DNA of 64,000 bases from Sphingomonas sp. 8AM. GTDB lineage: Bacteria > Pseudomonadota > Alphaproteobacteria > Sphingomonadales > Sphingomonadaceae. The notes under the pieces are model-generated. The model was not told where the DNA came from and searched no databases. It was given only the letters and a program-made list of their open reading frames with translations. Each line of letters opens with the position of its first letter. The first letter of the stretch is position 1. This document shows positions 8,257 through 16,252 of this stretch, one piece after another. The stretch is taken from the NCBI RefSeq assembly GCF_902506455.1, contig NZ_LR733844.1, positions 2,241,866-2,305,865 of the forward strand, written 5' to 3'. Position numbers and translations under genes: made by a program.

Positions 8257-10335
8257 ATGTCCTTCAGGTTCCTTCGCTCACGACCGCATACGTCTGCCTT
8301 TGCCTGTACGCTCGCGCTTAGTATCGCGCCCTCGCCTGCCGATGCACAGGAATCACCGGAACGAGACGACGAAGATCAAATCGTGGTGCTGGGCACCCGC
8401 AACACCGTTGATCGTGCGCTATCGTCGGATCGGGTCACCGAGCGCATGTCCCAGTCGAGCCGATCGATCGAACGCGACATTCTGGACGCAGCGGGAACAT
8501 ACCGGGTAAGCGACGCCCTCGAACTTGTCAGCGGCTTTAGCCAACAGAACAATCGTGGCGGCGTCATCGACAATTTCGCTGTCCGCGGATTTCTCGGCAC
8601 CCCGGACGGAGGTGCGGAATATTATCTGAACGGCTTTCTTGCCAACCGCGGCATGGCCCCGCCGCGTGATCCCGCAACGACCGAACGGATCGAAGTGCTG
8701 AAAGGGCCGGCAGGCGCCCTGTTCGGAGATGTCGATCCCGGCGGCCGGGTCAACATCGTGACCAAGGTGCCACGCTTCATGCCGCATGCGAACGCGATGG
8801 TCAGCTACGGCTCATTCGACACGCGGCGTATCGAACTCGACGCGACTGGCCCATTGAGCCGGACACTGGCCGCCCGAATCGTGATCGCGGGGGAGGACAG
8901 TGATGGGTGGCGAGACACCGTCACCCTGCGCCGACGCGTTGTTTCGCCATCATTGACCTGGCAGCCGAGCGATGCTCTGCGCCTCACCTACAGCGGCGAG
9001 TTCAGCCAGTACGACACGCCGTTCGATCGCGGCATTCCGGCGATCGACGGCGATGCAAATGCCTTGCCGCGTTCGAACTATTACGGCGAGCCATCGAACG
9101 GCATCACCAAATCACGGCAGAACCAGCACCAGGTGACAGGCCTGGCAGAACTCGGTGGGAGCTGGACGCTGAACGGCGGTGTGGTCTGGCGGACAGGAAC
9201 GCTCAAGGGCCTGTCTGCCGACCAGTCGCGCATCGTTGGCAATGCCTTGTGGCGCCAACGCCGGTCGCGTGATTTCAGTGTCGATGACCTGTCGGCACGC
9301 CTGGAGCTCGCCGGACAGATCGGGCGACACCGGGTCAGCGCAGGCGTGAAGGGCTATCGCTTTTTCTACGGCGAGCGTTGGTTGCGCATCAACCCCTCGG
9401 CTGCCGTTCCCTACGCAATCGACCTGTACAATCCGGTCTATGAATCTTCGATAGCCGCTCCTTTGCGTCCCTTCACGAACAACGACGAGAGCCGCTGGGC
9501 AGGCACCTTCTACGTACAGGACATGTGGGACATTACCGATCGGCTGACGCTGGTGGGAGGTGCACGGATCGATCCGTACCGGCAGAAGATCGTCAACAAC
9601 AACACCGGCGGTGTTGGCCGCAACATCGACGAACCTATCAACTTCCGCGTCGGTGCCCGCTATCGCGTCACGGACGTGATCGCGGTGCATGCCAACTGGG
9701 GTGAAAACTTCTCGCTGAACACCGGTACCGATCGCAATGGGGCGGGCTTTGGCCCGGAAAAGGGTCGCGGCTACGAGGTAGGTGTTGCAGCCAAGCTGCC
9801 CGGTGTTGACCTGGCGGCCACGTGGTTCGACATCCGCAAGCAGGACATCCTGACGACCGATCCGGTCGATGCAAACTTCCTCGCACCCGTTGGGAGCATC
9901 GTCAGCCGTGGGATCGAGCTCGACGCTTCGGCGCGGCTCGGCAATCGCTGGCAGATCGTCGCCAATTACGCCTGGCTCGATGCGAAGGCGGATGACACCG
10001 CGTTCCCGACATCGGATGTGCTGAACGTGCCGGAGCATTCGGGCACATTGCTGGTCGTTCATCGCATCCCAACGACCCGTGGCGACTGGCAGTTGAGCGG
10101 AGGCGTCGCTTATGTCGGCGATCGGGCGGGATCGCTCACAGCTAATCCGGTGCTGCTGCCCGAATATGTGAAGATGAAGGCGGCGATCGAAGCGCCGCTC
10201 GTAGAGGGGGTTCGCTTCCGTCTCGAGGCCGACAATCTGCTCGATCAACGCTATGCCGCCAGCTCGTACAGCGCTTTGTGGATCTATCCCGGTGCGCCCA
10301 GGACAGTTCGCGCTTCGCTTCGATTGGAAATCTGA
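8257..10335 (+). CDS. TonB-dependent siderophore-type outer-membrane receptor
   Basis: A 692-residue receptor. The signal peptide (RPHTSAFACTLALSIAPSPA) ends at ADAQ. A TonB-box-like EDQIVVLGTR follows, then a plug domain (about 50-160) with VRGF, TTERIEVLKGPAGALFGDV and GGRVNIVTK, typical of ferric-siderophore receptors. The rest is a 22-strand barrel ending RASLRLEI. I start it at ATG 8257, which has GGAG eight bases upstream and opens the signal peptide; the longer frame from 8101 is not supported. A strong hairpin follows the stop. No Fur box or siderophore genes are visible, so the substrate is open. Confidence 0.88.
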   Translation: MSFRFLRSRPHTSAFACTLALSIAPSPADAQESPERDDEDQIVVLGTRNTVDRALSSDRVTERMSQSSRSIERDILDAAGTYRVSDALELVSGFSQQNNRGGVIDNFAVRGFLGTPDGGAEYYLNGFLANRGMAPPRDPATTERIEVLKGPAGALFGDVDPGGRVNIVTKVPRFMPHANAMVSYGSFDTRRIELDATGPLSRTLAARIVIAGEDSDGWRDTVTLRRRVVSPSLTWQPSDALRLTYSGEFSQYDTPFDRGIPAIDGDANALPRSNYYGEPSNGITKSRQNQHQVTGLAELGGSWTLNGGVVWRTGTLKGLSADQSRIVGNALWRQRRSRDFSVDDLSARLELAGQIGRHRVSAGVKGYRFFYGERWLRINPSAAVPYAIDLYNPVYESSIAAPLRPFTNNDESRWAGTFYVQDMWDITDRLTLVGGARIDPYRQKIVNNNTGGVGRNIDEPINFRVGARYRVTDVIAVHANWGENFSLNTGTDRNGAGFGPEKGRGYEVGVAAKLPGVDLAATWFDIRKQDILTTDPVDANFLAPVGSIVSRGIELDASARLGNRWQIVANYAWLDAKADDTAFPTSDVLNVPEHSGTLLVVHRIPTTRGDWQLSGGVAYVGDRAGSLTANPVLLPEYVKMKAAIEAPLVEGVRFRLEADNLLDQRYAASSYSALWIYPGAPRTVRASLRLEI

Positions 10336-10343
10336 TGCCAATA

Positions 10344-10365
10344 GGGACCGGCGTTTGCCGGTCCC
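10344..10365 (+). terminator. Hairpin terminator after the TonB receptor
   Basis: GGGACCGGC (10344-10352), a GTTT loop and GCCGGTCCC (10357-10365) make a perfect 9-bp stem nine bases after the receptor stop codon. No U-run follows, so termination may be only partial. Confidence 0.55.
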
Positions 10366-10690
10366 GTCGGTCATACCTATAGACGGCCACGGCCAAATGA
10401 CCGATTGGCAGTCTTCCACGGCTAGTTTTCACGCTCCCAACCTGTGGGAGGCGTTCAGGCTGGCAGCGCACCAACCCCGAGGCACGACCTGTGCCGTCGC
10501 TTTTCAGGTTGGTGTCCGCATCTGCTGGCCGCAGTTTTGCGCTTGAAAGCAGGAGCTTGTACGAGGCCGTCTGTACACACGCGAGATTGTGCATGGACGC
10601 ACACGCGCTGCCGTCCGTGGCGGGATCGTCTTCGCCATGACCCACAAGTGGACGTTCAGGCTGCCCTACGCGCTTCCCACCTTCGGTCGT
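10366..10690. other. Intergenic stretch, no gene recognised
   Basis: About 325 bases between the hairpin and the HNH remnant. Frames in both directions lack conserved content and plausible ribosome sites. I see no clear repeat here. Confidence 0.4.
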
Positions 10691-10894
10691 TTATTCAAAT
10701 AGTCGGATCCGTCGCCGTAAGCGGGGGTCGAGGGCGCGGAACGGCGAAAAGTGGAACCTAAGCATCAGGTTCTCGGCCTGGCGGCGTGCTTCGTTGGTTA
10801 TGGCCACGTTGAAGCGCTCGCCATCGTCCTCGGCCGCTTCGATATGACAGACCTGACCGATCTCGCCTTTTCGGTCACTATCGTCATGATGCCG
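10691..10894 (-). pseudogene. HNH endonuclease-like remnant
   Basis: A 67-residue open frame without a start codon. A TAA lies directly upstream (10895-10897). It reads DRKGEIGQVCHIEAAEDDGE, then RFNVAITNEARRQAENLML, and ends at TAA 10691-10693. The segment G-x-x-CHIEAA, then NEARRxxENLML, matches the HNH-type nuclease domain in which CHI precedes the metal-binding His and NLMLLC-x-x-HH follows. Here the sequence departs from that pattern straight after LML, so the catalytic HH end and everything upstream are missing. It is divergent from the GIY-YIG gene with only 29 bases between, suggesting an eroded nuclease locus. Confidence 0.5.
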
Positions 10895-10923
10895 TTATAG
10901 GGACGGGAGTTTCGAGGGGAGAT

Positions 10924-11883
10924 ATGGCGCACGAGGGACTGGGATACCGCGTGACCAGCGAGCGCCGCTCTCCGAAGCGCTGCTATGTTTATGCGCATCT
11001 CGGGCCAGACCGGGTGCCCTTCTATATCGGCAAGGGGACGGGCACGCGTGCCTGGTCGACCGATCGCGATGCGCAATGGCATCAGTTCGTGCGCACACGC
11101 TGCGACAGCGCGTATGAGATCGTGATCCTGGCCGAGGATCTGGGTGAGGAGGACGCGCTCGACTTGGAAGGCGACCTGATCGCCAGGTACGGCAAGACCC
11201 TTACCAATTGGATCAATCCCGGTCGCCAGTTCGACTATGCGGCACTCGACCGCTTCCATAAGCTGCGCGACGCGAACACCAGCTTCATTTCCGCCACGCG
11301 CCCGCTAGAGGCGAGCGACCCCGAAGCCGCGGTCGCGCGCTACCGGCACGCGATCGAGCAGATGCATGAATATTGCGCGATCACTTATGAGGCCGGGCTG
11401 GTCGCGGAACTGCGTAACGAGATCGACCATCCGGCGCATGGCGACATCGCCGCGCTCGACCGACTGACGCTGGTGCTCCGAAAGCTCGGGCGCTACGCCG
11501 AGATCGCCCAGGCAGTCGACGCCTATTTCAAGCGCTATCCCTCCTGGGTGTCCCCCAATCACACCGTCGTGAAGCGCCGCGCCGAGGCGGGCGCAATCCT
11601 CGCCGGCGAGCGCAAGGCCCCGCGACATTCCGTGCCCAAGCCGCGCACCCGCAAGACCGGTACGGTGCCCGAGGAGGAACTCGCGCCGATCTTGGTGAAG
11701 GCGCGCCGCGACCGTGCGCCGTGGGACTGGATGGTCGCCGCCAAGCTCTGCCGTGCACATCATGATCATGATCGCGAGATCGCGTTGCTCGAAGAGTTTC
11801 TGAGCGGCCCGCGCGTCCCGGGGCGCTCCTGGCTGGATGTGGAGGAGCGGCTGTTCAAGCTCAGGGCGATGCTGTCTGCCTGA
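10924..11883 (+). CDS. GIY-YIG nuclease-domain protein with long C-terminal region
   Basis: A 319-residue protein. The N-terminus (about 18-105) is a GIY-YIG-like domain: CYVYAHLGPDRVPFYIGKGT supplies the GIY/YIG strands with the usual FYIGKG. R43 follows in GTRAWS, and a Glu-rich helix (EDALDLEGDLIARYG) carries the expected metal-binding Glu. Residues 130-220 are helical and resemble TPR-like repeats; 225-250 is a basic linker; the end is helical. GIY-YIG enzymes cut DNA. The C-terminal module is not recognised. GGGGAG precedes the ATG. A hairpin follows the stop (11889-11908). Confidence 0.7.
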   Translation: MAHEGLGYRVTSERRSPKRCYVYAHLGPDRVPFYIGKGTGTRAWSTDRDAQWHQFVRTRCDSAYEIVILAEDLGEEDALDLEGDLIARYGKTLTNWINPGRQFDYAALDRFHKLRDANTSFISATRPLEASDPEAAVARYRHAIEQMHEYCAITYEAGLVAELRNEIDHPAHGDIAALDRLTLVLRKLGRYAEIAQAVDAYFKRYPSWVSPNHTVVKRRAEAGAILAGERKAPRHSVPKPRTRKTGTVPEEELAPILVKARRDRAPWDWMVAAKLCRAHHDHDREIALLEEFLSGPRVPGRSWLDVEERLFKLRAMLSA

Positions 11884-11888
11884 TCGAC

Positions 11889-11908
11889 CGCGGCGCGACA
11901 GCGCCGCG
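11889..11908 (+). terminator. Hairpin after the GIY-YIG gene
   Basis: CGCGGCGC (11889-11896), a GACA loop and GCGCCGCG (11901-11908): a perfect 8-bp GC stem five bases after the stop codon. No T-tract follows. Confidence 0.4.
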
Positions 11909-12056
11909 ACACAGGACGCGCCCTTGGCTGGCGACGGCCGGGCGGGCGACGTGTCGTGCTGGCAGCTCAGCCACGGTGCTGCGATCTGCAAACCAAAATG
12001 GGACAATGGCGGCCGGGTCGCGGCCGCATGCCCACGCGTCAGAGCCAACCAGCTTC

Positions 12057-12131
12057 TGTCCGAAGTTTGTTGTTGTTCTTCGGACAATCCGGTATTGATC
12101 GTGTCCGAAATATGTGAGCTAATTTCGGACA
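12057..12131 (+). promoter_or_regulatory. Double operator of the AbiE operon
   Basis: Two inverted repeats share the half-site TGTCCGAA. The first is TGTCCGAAG (12057-12065) with CTTCGGACA (12078-12086), spacing 12. The second is TGTCCGAAAT (12102-12111) with ATTTCGGACA (12122-12131), spacing 10. Both pairs match perfectly, each spans 30 bases, and the centres are 45 bases apart. The second ends on the A of the antitoxin start codon. AbiEi antitoxins are known to bind two inverted repeats cooperatively and repress their own operon, which fits this layout. Confidence 0.65.
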
Positions 12132-12778
12132 TGGATACTCCAGACCTGAAGACGCAAGTCGTGCAACGCATGTTAAAGGCGACACCCCGTGCCGTCTGGA
12201 CGCCTGTCGACTTTCTCGATCTCGGCACGCGGGATGCGGTCGACAAGGTGCTGCAGCGCCTAGTCAATGCCGGCAACCTGCGCCGCATCGACCGCGGCCT
12301 GTACGACAAACCCGCCATCAACAGCCTGACTCGTCAGCCCAGCGCGCCCGATCCGCGGCAGGTGATCGACGCGATCGCGCGGCGTGATCAGATTCGGGTG
12401 CTGGTCGACGGCATGACCGCCGCCAACGATCTGGGCCTAACCAACGCGGTGCCCTCAAAGATCGTGGTGCATACCGATGCGCGGCTGCGCTCGATCCAGC
12501 TCGGCAACATGATCATCACGTTCAAGCCGACAGCGGCGAGCAAGCTCTACTGGGCGGGCCGGCCTGGCATGCGGATCGTGCAGGCGCTGCATTGGCTGCG
12601 CGACACGCTGGCCGATCCCGACGGCGTAAACGACCTCAAGGGGCAACTCGACAATATCCTGCACAGCGGCCCGAACGCGACCAAGGTCCGCAACGACCTT
12701 CGCGACGGGCTGTCGACCCTACCAACCTGGATGCACGATTTCCTAAAACCCCTGCTGACCGCGAGGCGCGCCGCATGA
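12131..12778 (+). CDS. AbiEi-type antitoxin / DUF6088 regulator
   Basis: A 215-residue protein. The N-terminal winged helix (about 1-55: RMLKATPRAVWTPVDFLDLG, LQRLVNAGNLRRIDRGLYDK) is the DNA-binding antitoxin domain. The C-terminal part (about 65-215) contains DGMTAANDLGLTNAVP and RPGMRIVQALHWLRD, as in the AbiEi/DUF6088 antitoxins of type IV toxin-antitoxin systems. The ATG at 12131 lies inside the second operator half-site and lacks a good Shine-Dalgarno, so the transcript may be leaderless or poorly translated. Its stop overlaps the toxin start (ATGA). The role is to counter the nucleotidyltransferase toxin and autoregulate. Confidence 0.8.
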   Translation: MDTPDLKTQVVQRMLKATPRAVWTPVDFLDLGTRDAVDKVLQRLVNAGNLRRIDRGLYDKPAINSLTRQPSAPDPRQVIDAIARRDQIRVLVDGMTAANDLGLTNAVPSKIVVHTDARLRSIQLGNMIITFKPTAASKLYWAGRPGMRIVQALHWLRDTLADPDGVNDLKGQLDNILHSGPNATKVRNDLRDGLSTLPTWMHDFLKPLLTARRAA

Positions 12779-13841
12779 ACCCCGCCTATGACACAATCCT
12801 GTCCGCCGATGATGAGACGCGCGCCGGCCTTTTCACGGCCACCGCGCAGCGGATCGAACGACGCCACAGAATGTCGAGAAGGACTTCTGGGTATGCTGGA
12901 CGCTCGACGCGTTGTTCAACGGCCTGCCCAAAGGGCCGCGCCTGTTGTTCAAGGGCGGCACCTCGCTGTCGAAGGGATTTGGGCTGATCCACCGCTTCTC
13001 GGAGGATATCGACGTCACCGTGTTCCGCGACGATCTTGGCGAAGCCTATTCGGTCGAGGATCTCCATGCCCTGAGCGGCAAGAAGTGTGAGAAGGCGCTC
13101 GATGCGATCCGCGAGGCATGCGAGGCGTTCATCAACGGAACGATGCTTGAGAACCTGACGCGGATCGCGGCAGAAGCGTCTGCGCGAAACGGCATTGCCG
13201 CGGGCCAGTTGAAGGTCACGCCGGACGCCAAGGACAAGCAGACGCTGCTGGTCCAATATCCGACCGCAACCGATCCCGACCCGTATATCCCCAAGGCGGT
13301 GAAGGTCGAATCCGGCGCCAAGTCGGCGCTCGACCCGAACTCGGTGCGCTCGATCAGGCCCTATCTCGAACAGGATGCACCCGGCCTCGAACTCGAGGTG
13401 AAGAACGTCACCATCGTCGATGCCGAGCGCACCTTCTGGGACAAGATCGTCATCCTGCATGGGCTGCGGCACTGGTATGATTCCAAAGGTGTGCTGCGCG
13501 GCGGCGGCAACCGTATCTCACGCCATTATTATGACATTCACGAACTGATGCAGGCGGAGCTCGGCGCGCTGGCGATCGCGGATCCCGAGCTTGGCGCGGA
13601 CTGTGTCGCGCACGCACGGATGTTCTTCAACAGGCCGGCATTCGATCTCGCGAGCGCCGTCCCGCCGACCTTCGCGCTCATGGCAGAAGGCCCAATGTAT
13701 GACGCGCTGAAGCAGGACTATGCGGCAATGTCAGGCATGATCTTCGGCACGTCGCCAAGCTTTGAGGACGTGATGGAGAGCATCTCGATCCTCCAGGCCA
13801 AAGTGAACCGATTGCCGGAGCAAAGTCCGGCTGTGCCATGA
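12775..13841 (+). pseudogene. AbiEii-type nucleotidyltransferase toxin, frameshifted
   Basis: The family-like start (NPAYDTILSADDETRAGLF) runs in frame to about 12855. After that the family sequence continues in another frame: TTPQNVEKDFWVCWTLDALF, then LLFKGGTSLSKGFGLIHRF and SEDIDVTV, the two nucleotidyltransferase active-site motifs, then an intact C-terminus to 13841. Restoring one base near 12853-12857 (ATC-GAA to ATC-GGA-A) joins the two parts into one protein of about 355 residues. The toxin is therefore interrupted by a single-base deletion, or this is an assembly error. A TTG at 12912 could give a protein missing the first 45 residues. AbiEii toxins transfer nucleotides and cause phage-triggered growth arrest. 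Confidence 0.8.
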
Positions 13842-13936
13842 TCCCGCTTCCGCAGCCCATGTTCGACGTCTTCGCGCTGGCACTGCGCGCGGACACGCCT
13901 TTCAGCGAAAGCCAGCGCTCACATCAACGAGACTAA
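13838..13936 (+). CDS. Small ORF coupled to the AbiE toxin gene
   Basis: A 32-codon frame (MIPLPQPMFDVFALALRADT onward) begins in an ATGA overlap with the toxin stop, the same coupling seen between antitoxin and toxin. It may be a genuine third small gene or the 5' end of a truncated gene; the bases after it hold only remnants. No family is recognised. Confidence 0.25.
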   Translation: MIPLPQPMFDVFALALRADTPFSESQRSHQRD

Positions 13937-14112
13937 ATGACGTGAGATGGTCGGGAGCGGCCGCCCGACACTCCTGCGCCACAACCCAATCCCGGCCATA
14001 CACGGGCACTAACGGGTTTCCCAAAAGCGGTCACTGGTTCAAGATAACTCAACGACCGGAAACTAGCCGGTAGCAGTCCCGTTGGTGACGCCAGCGCGTC
14101 AAGCGCGGTGGC

Positions 14113-14586
14113 TCACCCGTCCCATTCATCGCTCCAGCTGTTATAGGCAATAACGCGCGGGAATTTCGGTAGCGGATTGCGTGGCGTTTCCCCATCCACC
14201 GCATCGAAGAATCGCGAATAGAGGACGACGCAATCGTCGAGGTCACGCCGATAGAGAGTGGCATTCTGCGCCGGCTGTAAATAGGCGATCAGCGCATGCT
14301 CAGCCAGCTTTAGGTCTGTTTTACATTTGGTCGCGCGTCGCCCGCCGATACCGCGCGTGACGATTTCACCGCAGAAGAATTTGACGTTATCAGGGTGCGC
14401 AAGCTTCTCGTGATTGTTCATGCGGCTCTCGGGCCGGTTGGTCAGCCCAATATAGCTGACGATATTGCCGCGCTTGACGCCCATGTAGAGCGACCGGGTA
14501 CCCGACGCCCAGCACCGCATCTCGTCCCGCAGGGCGGCCTTGCTTGTATATGGCCCATACCAGTCGACGATGACGGCAATCGGCAT
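14113..14586 (-). CDS. GIY-YIG-like nuclease-domain protein, short
   Basis: A 157-residue protein. SLYMGVKRGNIVSYIGLTNR near residues 40-60 supplies LYMG and SYIGLTN in place of GIY and YIG. It is followed by PESRMNNHEK and, further on, a helix LAEHALIAYL that carries the conserved Glu. This fits a small GIY-YIG endonuclease domain. The C-terminal 45 residues (RDLDDCVVLYSRFFD to SDEWDG) are not recognised. I start at the ATG 14584-14586, preceded by GAGAAGAGGA; the longer frame upstream is low-complexity and unlikely. It stands alone in a repeat-rich stretch next to the AbiE operon. Lower GC locally suggests acquisition. Confidence 0.6.
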   Translation of the reverse strand: MPIAVIVDWYGPYTSKAALRDEMRCWASGTRSLYMGVKRGNIVSYIGLTNRPESRMNNHEKLAHPDNVKFFCGEIVTRGIGGRRATKCKTDLKLAEHALIAYLQPAQNATLYRRDLDDCVVLYSRFFDAVDGETPRNPLPKFPRVIAYNSWSDEWDG

Positions 14587-14767
14587 TCCTCTTCTCCCAC
14601 CGCTGCAAGGCCAGAATAATATCATGGGCACCGTCGGGGTCGACCCGGCTTCAGACGTCGAAAGCGGGTTGTGCCGCGCCCGAGATTGGCCACCTATCCA
14701 TCCGAGAGTAGGGACGCTGTAACTGTCAGCCAGTTTGAGAGTCGGCGTGGCGACAAGGAAAAGACTT

Positions 14768-14989
14768 ATGGATGAGCTCGAGGTTTTCAGTGTGTTCTTC
14801 AATTGCAAGGACGCTGAGAGGGTGAAAGACTGGTTAAACGGATACACGCCAACCGCCGGATATGCCTATGGCGAATTGCTGAGGTTTGGTTCTGTCGAAT
14901 TCAAAGGGCCCGTTTTCGTAGTTCAATTTCTGAGCAAGTCCGACGAGTTGGCGCTGCGGGAACACTTTTATCCACTAAAATATGACTGA
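14768..14989 (+). CDS. Hypothetical 73-residue protein
   Basis: MDELEVFSVFFNCKDAERVK to EHFYPLKYD, 73 residues, with AAGGAA seven bases before the ATG. The composition is clearly protein-like, with alternating hydrophobic and charged positions and aromatic residues, and the codons are more AT-rich than the neighbours. No signal or membrane segment is present and no family is recognised. It is convergent with the IS-split gene, 14 bases away, which also encodes 73 residues. Confidence 0.55.
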   Translation: MDELEVFSVFFNCKDAERVKDWLNGYTPTAGYAYGELLRFGSVEFKGPVFVVQFLSKSDELALREHFYPLKYD

Positions 14990-15212
14990 GTGCGTTCTTC
15001 CCCTTACATCTTCTCCAGGAGTATTGCGCCGACGTAGCGGTAACATCGACCCAGTTGTAGCCGCTCAGGGCTCCCGCAGCACTCGCCATGAGCGTACATC
15101 CATTCAGCTTTACCCGCCATGTTCTGCACGAATGCCAACATAGGTGCGGGACCCTGTGCCCAAGCTAGCTCAGCGTACAGGTCATGAGCTGCCGCCGGTC
15201 CGATGGATACTA

Positions 15213-16047
15213 GGGTCAGGACCCATTGATGTGAGCGTCGCGATCTGATTCAGGCTCCGTGAGGAGACCGGGATGAGCGACCTTTTTTGGCTGACGGACG
15301 AGCAGATTGAGCGGCTGCGGCCGTTTTTTCCCAAGAGCCACGGTAGGCCTCGGGTGGATGACCGGCGGGTGTTGAGCGGCATCGTCTTCGTCAACCGCAA
15401 TGGGCTGCGCTGGCGAGATGCGCCCAGCGCCTATGGTCCTCACAAGACGCTGTACAATCGATGGAAGCGCTGGGGCGAGCGAGGCGTGTTCACGCGCATG
15501 TTGGAGGGGCTGGCTGCAGGCGATGCAGAGCCGAAGACCGTTATGATAGACGCGACATACCTGAAGGCGCACCGCACGGCATCGAGCCTGCGGGTTAAAA
15601 GGGGGATCTCGGCCGCCTGATCGGACGCACGAAAGGCGGCATGAACACCAAGCTTCATGCCGTCGCCGATGCGAACGGCCGCCCCTTGAGCTTCTTCATG
15701 ACCGCCGGGCAGGTTAGCGACTACACCGGTGCGGCAGCCCTGCTGGACGACCTGCCAAAAGCGCAGTGGCTGCTCGGCGACCGCGGCTACGACGCCGATT
15801 GGTTCAGGGACGCTCTCCAAGCCAAAGGCATCCAGCCATGCATCCCGGGCCGACGATCGCGCAACGAGCCGGTCAGATACGACAAGCGCCGTTACCAGCG
15901 TCGAAGCCGAATCGAGATCATGTTCGGCCGCCTCAAGGACTGGCGGCGCGTTGCCACACGCTACGATCGCTGCCCCACGGCCTTCTTTTCCGCCGTCGCC
16001 CTCGCTGCCACCGTCATCTTCTGGCTGTGATCAACGAGTCCTGACCC
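15213..16047 (+). mobile_element. IS5-family insertion sequence (IS427/IS1031-like), complete
   Basis: An 835-base element. The left end GGGTCAGGACCCATTGAT and the complement of the right end GGGTCAGGACTCGTTGAT match at 16 of 18 positions. It is flanked by TA on both sides (15211-15212 and 16048-16049), the 2-bp target duplication usual for this group. It carries one transposase read in two overlapping phases. It interrupts a small minus-strand gene. Confidence 0.85.
15273..16030 (+). CDS. IS5-family transposase (OrfA/OrfB, -1 frameshift)
   Basis: The first frame (15273-15620) begins MSDLFWLTDEQIERLRPFFP and contains the N-terminal DUF4096-type domain and VMIDATYLKAHRTAS with the first catalytic Asp. 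The second frame carries RTKGGMNTKLHAVADANGRP, LLGDRGYDADW (second Asp) and RSRIEIMFGRLKDWRR (catalytic Glu region), ending at 16030. The phases overlap at the slippery run AAAAGGGGG (15597-15605), where a -1 shift produces the full DDE transposase of about 250 residues. All catalytic landmarks are intact, so the element may be active. Confidence 0.85.
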
Positions 16048-16252
16048 TAAGCGAGCCCGCATCTACCCAACGCAGGGAGATTCACGCTTGCGTGCGAAAT
16101 TCGTTACGTCGCGCTCTCTGCTCGCGGGCATTTGCTTAATGATCGAGATAAGAACGCATAGCTGCGGATCATCAGAGCTGAACGAACGGGCATTTATGCC
16201 AATTTGGCGCTCCAAAGCGGACCAGCCGCTTCCACCAGAATGTATAGTTTCG

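Larger units (their letters stand above)
15004..16062 (-). pseudogene. Small gene split by the IS5-family element
   Basis: The first five codons (ATG 16062 to TTA 16048: MRARL) lie right of the insertion and the rest (from VSIGPAAAHDLYAELAWAQG to VGAILLEKM) lies left, ending at TAA 15004-15006. Removing the element together with one TA target copy joins TTA directly to GTA and restores a 73-codon frame. An in-frame TAG sits immediately before the ATG, so this is the true upper limit of the gene. The protein is not recognised. The left part alone has no good start. Confidence 0.6.

Noticed and set aside
9112..10419. 435-codon minus-strand frame opposite the siderophore-type receptor
   Set aside because: Antisense to a clear receptor; no recognisable domain.
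11305..12321. 338-codon minus-strand frame across the GIY-YIG gene and AbiE promoter
   Set aside because: It overlaps the GIY-YIG coding region and the double operator and has no conserved content.
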